64,000 bases of DNA from Ischnura elegans (taxonomy: Eukaryota; Arthropoda; Insecta; Odonata; Coenagrionidae), in assembly GCF_921293095.1 (NCBI RefSeq), contig NC_060248.1, positions 78,375,243 to 78,439,242 on the forward strand. Direction: 5' to 3'. Positions 59,801 to 64,000 of the stretch are shown here, in pieces. The notes beneath the pieces are model-generated. The model searched no databases. It saw only the letters and a list, made by a program, of their open reading frames with translations, and had not been told where the DNA came from. Each line of letters opens with the position of its first letter. Position 1 is the stretch's first letter. The translations under genes and the position numbers were made by a program.

Positions 59801-62800
59801 TTGGAAAATACTCCCGACTTAGCAGGTATTCATGGATAGTGTACAATGAGACTACCTAAAACATTTCGCGCAAGACGTTTTAGAAAAAGCTCGTTACAGA
59901 GTTGGCTGATCCTCATGTTAGATGTAGATAAAAGTGTTGCGTGTCCAATGCCGCAGATTCTTCTGACGGGCTTCTGCAAATAAATTATTTCCCGGCAAAA
60001 CCAAAGTGCAAAAATAATCTATCAGTTGTGAATTGTATGACCTGCCAAAAGTCTTTGTGTGGGCAATGAAAATGAACGGCAATGCTTGAACTCTAAAGCA
60101 CCTCAGACAAATGCGTGGCGTATCAACTGCATTTTTTTGCTTTATTTAATTATCTTCCCAACTACCATGTAGCCTAAGTAATATTTTTGATCATTCAAAC
60201 AATATGATAAAATGTGTTGAAAAGTCTACGTTTGCTATTTTATCCAATTCCTCCATTATAATTCTATTAAAACAACATAACATGTAAGAAAAAAGAATTT
60301 CAAAGCAACACTGTCGAATTTCGCATTTAAAAAAATATATTTTTTTGTTAAAACGACGCCTGAAATATTGCTATTATTAACAAAAATGATAAACAAATGC
60401 AATCTATCAATAAAAACAGACATAAACAGCAAAAATAAACAATTATAAGGTAGGAGTCAAAATGACTCCATTCGGTAGTTCTAGGGGGGGTGTCAAGTCC
60501 GGTATTCCTAGTGTTAAGCGGTTTTCTTAGTGCCTATAAATGGGTAGATTTACAGTACCATAGATAGGCTGATGGGTCTTGTGAATCAATCCTTTTATTT
60601 TAGCATGCATATTTTTATTCAAATTATTGCATTTTATGGCTCTATGGATCCCTAGTGATTTTCTTTGCTCTCAAGGGTTAGCATGGATAGGAATCTTGTT
60701 CCTACTTCAAGTTACCTAAAAGTGACTAATTTGGGACTAGTTTTGCTATCGCATCATCTGGAAATCTTATTTAATATATACAGGTTAGTTTTCAGTTAAA
60801 CGATATGCAGCAGTCAAAATGTCAAATATGGTTTGATGAGATATCCTACCAGGAGATTGGAATGGTTTTAATGGTGCGTACTGCATAATCTTCTGGGGTG
60901 TTAGCTAATATTTATCATTTAAATCCACAGCTTGTGAAGGACCTGATTGGTTCAGATGCCACAATGGGATTTGTTTAAGCCATCACTACTTGTGTGATCA
61001 AGAAAACAACTGTGGTGATTGGTCTGATGAGCAGTCCTGTTCAGAGTTCCAAGTAAGAAGCCTTTTATATAAATAGCAATTTTGATGAAATGAGAAATCA
61101 ATGAAATAATGAAAAATCCTTCCCCTGAATGCTACTTAATGTGAGGGTGCTGGTATAATGATTAAACATTTCTCCCCTAGTACACACCACCTCCAGCTAA
61201 GTGTGGTAAATCAGAGTGGCTGTGTTTGGATAATATCTGCATTCCAGAATCTTGGGTTTGTGATGGAAAGACAGACTGCTTGGATGGAAGTGATGAAACA
61301 TTAGGCTGTTCAACAAAGGTTGGTTTTCATAACTTTGTGTTACTTTTTTGTTCCTGTTCCTAGAAAAAGGTTCTAAATTTGAATGTGGTTTCTAGATTGA
61401 CTGTGATGGATTCAGATGCAAAAACAAGCAATGTATCCCCTCAGAATGGCAGTGTGATGGTGCCAAAGACTGCACTGATGGAAGTGATGAGGAGAATTGT
61501 CGTGAGTATAATATTTCCCTACAATGCATAATTTTAACTTAAATTTCTTTGTTAACACATGCCCTGCCATAGATTTTTGATAAGTTACCCATTGCACCGA
61601 AATTTTTATTTTCCTTTCTCTTTAATACTTGGTTCCTTTCAGTTTGTTTTTTTTGTGCATTTGTCTGTGTGCTACCACGTCCTTCACATCATATAATTGG
61701 CAATGAAGTAGCTGAGACTAATGGTGTGCTAAGAGAGGCCAGAAGTGAACGTGTTAATTAATGAAATACATTTCTGTTGATAACTGGAGTAACATTTTTC
61801 TCTTATTTTGGAATTATCAGGTGTTGATGTGAAGGCAAAGGATTGTACTACTGCAAATGGATTCTTCCTATGTAATGACACTGTCTCTTGCATTCCACTG
61901 AAATCAATGTGCGATGGCAAAAATGACTGCAGTGATGGGTCAGATGAAGGTGGCAATTGTGGTAAGGAAACTTATAAGTTGATCTTAAAAATTCAGTTTT
62001 TCTGATACGTAGAATTTAATGATTAACTTTAATTCTCAGGGTCCAATCTCTGTGATAAGTTTGGATGCAGTCATTCATGTGTGATGGAGCCAACAGGTCC
62101 ACAATGTATCTGTCCGAAAGGATATAGGCTTGATGGGAAAGTGTGCAAAGGTAGGTGCATTTTCTGAATTTATTAATGCAATACCTTGGTGGCTGATTTG
62201 TAATCCATCCTGGTTGATTTCAGATATTGACGAGTGTAAGAAATATGGAAGATGCAGCCAGAAGTGTACCAACACCCCTGGAAGTTACATTTGTTCCTGT
62301 GAAAGGGGCTACACATTGGATAAAAACAATTCATCATGTAAAGCAGAGGGTAAGCATATCCCTCTTTGTTAAAATTTTCCCTCTCTTGATGTATATCTGC
62401 CTGTAGCAGAGCATAGCCATCTACAAAAATAAGACTTAAACTGTAATCTACTCTAGATTTTCCTGGATTATTCATATAATTGACCACATTCCACCTGCGT
62501 AATTCTTATTAATGAAATTAAAGTAATACTTTGTTAATCCATGAAAATTGTAAATGTAATTTTAATCCATCCATGGATCAAAAATGGATTAACAACTACA
62601 TTCTGTTCTTGATATTAAAATCAATGGCCTATGCAATGAAATCTTAGCAATATAGCTGGTGTAGTCTAGAATTCCAATGCACTGTAAAAAAGGAAAGTTG
62701 GTATTAGATGACATTGGGACGGGATCAAGTATTCAAACTAAAACTGAGGACTCACTTGCATAAAGGATGGCATACATGCTTTTAATTGAAATGATATACA

Positions 62801-63932
62801 TAGTTCTTAATTTACCTTCAGGCAAGGCTCTAAAATGTCTCTAATATTCCAGGCCTTGATGCAGTACTTATATTCACAACTCGGCGTGAAATCAAAGGGC
62901 TCTACCTAGATACGAAGATGTATTTCCCTATTCAACGAAAGCTAACTCAGTGTATCGGTGTAGCTTATGATGGAGATAGGGTATACTGGACTAACATTGA
63001 CCATGGAGAAGAAACAATTATGCGTTCTAAGATTGATGGATCAGAGATAGAGCCAGTTGTAACATCAGGTGAGTGCTTGGGGGTTGTTGTTCTTGCAGTT
63101 GTTCCTTAATGATTTCTGAAGTCATTGATCAAAAATGGACTCTCTGCCAAGATTTATTTTATTAAGAATTAATTTTTTTCACATTCTTGACTTTATTTCT
63201 AGGCCTCAGCCTTCCAGAAGAATTGACAGTGGACTGGTTGGCTGGAAACTTGTACTTCACTGATGCTGAAGCACATCACATAGGTGTCTGCACTTTGAAT
63301 GGAGACATTTGCACTGTTCTAGTGAATGCAGATGTGGATTCACCCAGAGGAATTACACTTATTCCACAGCAGGGGTGAGATTCTGATTAATTATTATTAG
63401 GGGCATAGCCAGGATGATGTTGGGGGAAATGACCTGGGGGTAAGGGGGGCTGGAACCCTCCTCTAGAGTAAATTTTAATATTTTCATCTCTAAAAATAGC
63501 ATTTTATGCTACTTTAGCTCATGAAATCAGATGATCGATGGGGCGTCAGGAAGCTGTTATGCTAAAACAGATTGTTGGGAAAGAATTTTTTTATGGGTTA
63601 TTATTCTATTAAAATTGGTTTTGGGGGCACCTGCCCCCTATTTCCCCAAAATTATAAATCATAATATGTAATTATGTACTAGTATAAATTGCACAACATA
63701 GGTCACTTACAACTATTCTTCACATTACAGATATGTATTTTGGACTGACTGGGGGCAAAAACCAATGATAGCAAGAGCTGGTATGGATGGTAGTGATCCT
63801 GTGGCATTTGTAGACAGAGATCTTCAGTGGCCAAATGGGTTGGCTCTGGATTACCCTGCTGAAAGATTGTATTGGGTTGATGCAAAATTGATGATCATCG
63901 AATCCATAAAACTTGATGGGACTGACAGGAGG
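53852..63932 (+). CDS. VgR: Vitellogenin receptor-type LDL receptor family protein, N-terminal 493 codons (11 exons, gene continues)
   Basis: Oocyte-surface endocytic receptor for yolk protein, by family. Exons: 53852-53862, 55254-55387, 60931-61052, 61181-61318, 61396-61501, 61821-61961, 62040-62150, 62224-62349, 62853-63068, 63203-63374, 63731-63932. All introns are GT-AG and all phases join. Residues 1-48 form a signal region with a hydrophobic core at 31-42 ([12 protein letters not shown]), preceded by about 30 polar residues; Met11 is an alternative start. Four LDLa repeats follow (50-85, 97-132, 138-170, 179-217), the last three with DGSDE-type calcium motifs. Next are an EGF domain (222-253), a calcium-binding EGF (DIDEC, 255-292) and the start of a YWTD propeller (VYWTN, LYFTD, VFWTD, LYWVD). 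The segment [20 protein letters not shown] is typical of insect VgR. Five LDLa repeats are usual in many insect VgRs; I find four. Intron 2 (5.5 kb) holds a MITE and a piggyBac. Lipophorin receptor or LRP are less likely. Confidence 0.88.
57480..57787 (-). mobile_element. hAT-type MITE, family A, copy 4
   Basis: A 308-bp element, CAGGGGCGCAGCTAGG to CACGCTGTGCCACTG, inside intron 2 of the receptor gene. Both flanks are TGGTAGAC (57472-57479, 57788-57795), a perfect 8-bp target duplication, so this is the youngest-looking family A insertion here. The first 2.1 kb of the intron (55388-57479) holds nothing else I can identify except an 11-nt G run at 57232. Confidence 0.95.
57796..57868 (-). mobile_element. 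End fragment of another hAT element, with a G17 run
   Basis: The sequence AAAAAAGTTTGGGAACCCCTG at 57848-57868, reversed, is the CAGGGGTTCCCAAACTTTTT terminus typical of a widespread hAT group. It is preceded by a run of 17 G at 57821-57837. The other terminus is not visible. Confidence 0.6.
57965..60513 (+). mobile_element. Decayed piggyBac DNA transposon in VgR intron 2
   Basis: Flanked by TTAA on both sides (57961-57964, 60514-60517), with ends CACTAG...CTAGTG. The transposase runs left to right. It has an N-terminal start at 58814 ([20 protein letters not shown]), then pieces such as [30 protein letters not shown] (the region carrying a catalytic Asp), [20 protein letters not shown] and [11 protein letters not shown]. 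The C-terminal Cys-rich segment is [10 protein letters not shown] near 60040. The frame is lost soon after 58999 and shifts several times, so the copy is inactive. It lies sense to the host gene and far from the splice sites. Confidence 0.9.
57981..57997. repeat. Subterminal palindrome of the piggyBac element (one of three)
   Basis: GGAGTCATTTTGACTCC occurs at 57981-57997, 58160-58176 and (reverse complement) 60453-60469. Each is preceded by CTACCRAWRG-like sequence (AACTACCGAT, AACTACCAAAG, AACTACCGAAT). They probably mark transposase binding sites. Confidence 0.85.
63398..63650 (+). mobile_element. hAT-type MITE, family C, copy 2 (right end lost)
   Basis: Lies in intron 10 of the receptor gene. 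The left end TAGGGGCATAGCCAGGA and the internal GATGGGGCGTCAGGAAGCTG match the 45958 copy. The right terminus expected after GGGGGCACCTGCCCCC is not recognisable. The element sits 24 bp downstream of the exon 10 donor and 80 bp upstream of the exon 11 acceptor, nearly filling the 356-bp intron. Confidence 0.75.
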
Positions 63933-64000
63933 GTAAGTTTGTCTTCAAATTTAAAAAGTTTATTATCTTGACTCGTTAAGGGCACTGTTAGAACTTGCAA

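Overview
This is a 64 kb piece of an arthropod nuclear genome, almost certainly an insect. It is AT-rich, gene-sparse and intron-rich, and packed with short non-autonomous DNA transposons. Two host genes can be read with confidence. A 12-kDa FK506-binding protein gene lies on the minus strand (about 40.0-42.2 kb). The first 11 exons of a vitellogenin-receptor-type LDL receptor family gene lie on the plus strand (53.85-63.93 kb), and that gene runs off the right edge. A third gene shows only its last exon, on the minus strand at the left edge (249-374).

Layout. 0.2-0.4 kb: terminal exon of an unknown coiled-coil protein. 2.7-3.4 kb: a diverged local duplication. 3.9-4.1 kb: the 3' end of a LINE. 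5-23 kb: mostly featureless DNA with three copies of one hAT-type MITE family, a long palindrome and a tandem duplication. 23.9-25.4 kb: a decayed copy of a multicopy arthropod gene family, probably transposon-derived. 24.9-27.7 kb: four near-perfect hairpins. 29.3 kb: a U6 snRNA pseudogene. 30.3-32.8 kb: a foldback-like element with 20-bp inverted ends, a 91-bp minisatellite with a six-unit higher-order repeat, a nested MITE and a tRNA-like sequence. 33-39 kb: repeats and possible 3' UTR. 40-42.2 kb: FKBP12. 43-53 kb: more MITEs. 53.7 kb to the end: the receptor gene, with a MITE and a decayed piggyBac in its 5.5 kb second intron.

The strongest unusual signal is intron 4 of the FKBP12 gene. 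It begins ATATCCTTTT and ends in AC, with a consensus U12 branch site (TTCCTTGAC) 11 nt before the end. Only this AT-AC splice restores the FKBP12 reading frame, so the gene appears to depend on the minor spliceosome.

The MITEs fall into several subfamilies with termini close to CAGTGGCGTAGCCAGG, and most keep recognisable 8-bp target duplications. This points to one or a few related hAT transposases having shaped the region. No prokaryotic operon, CRISPR array or other novel multi-gene system is present.
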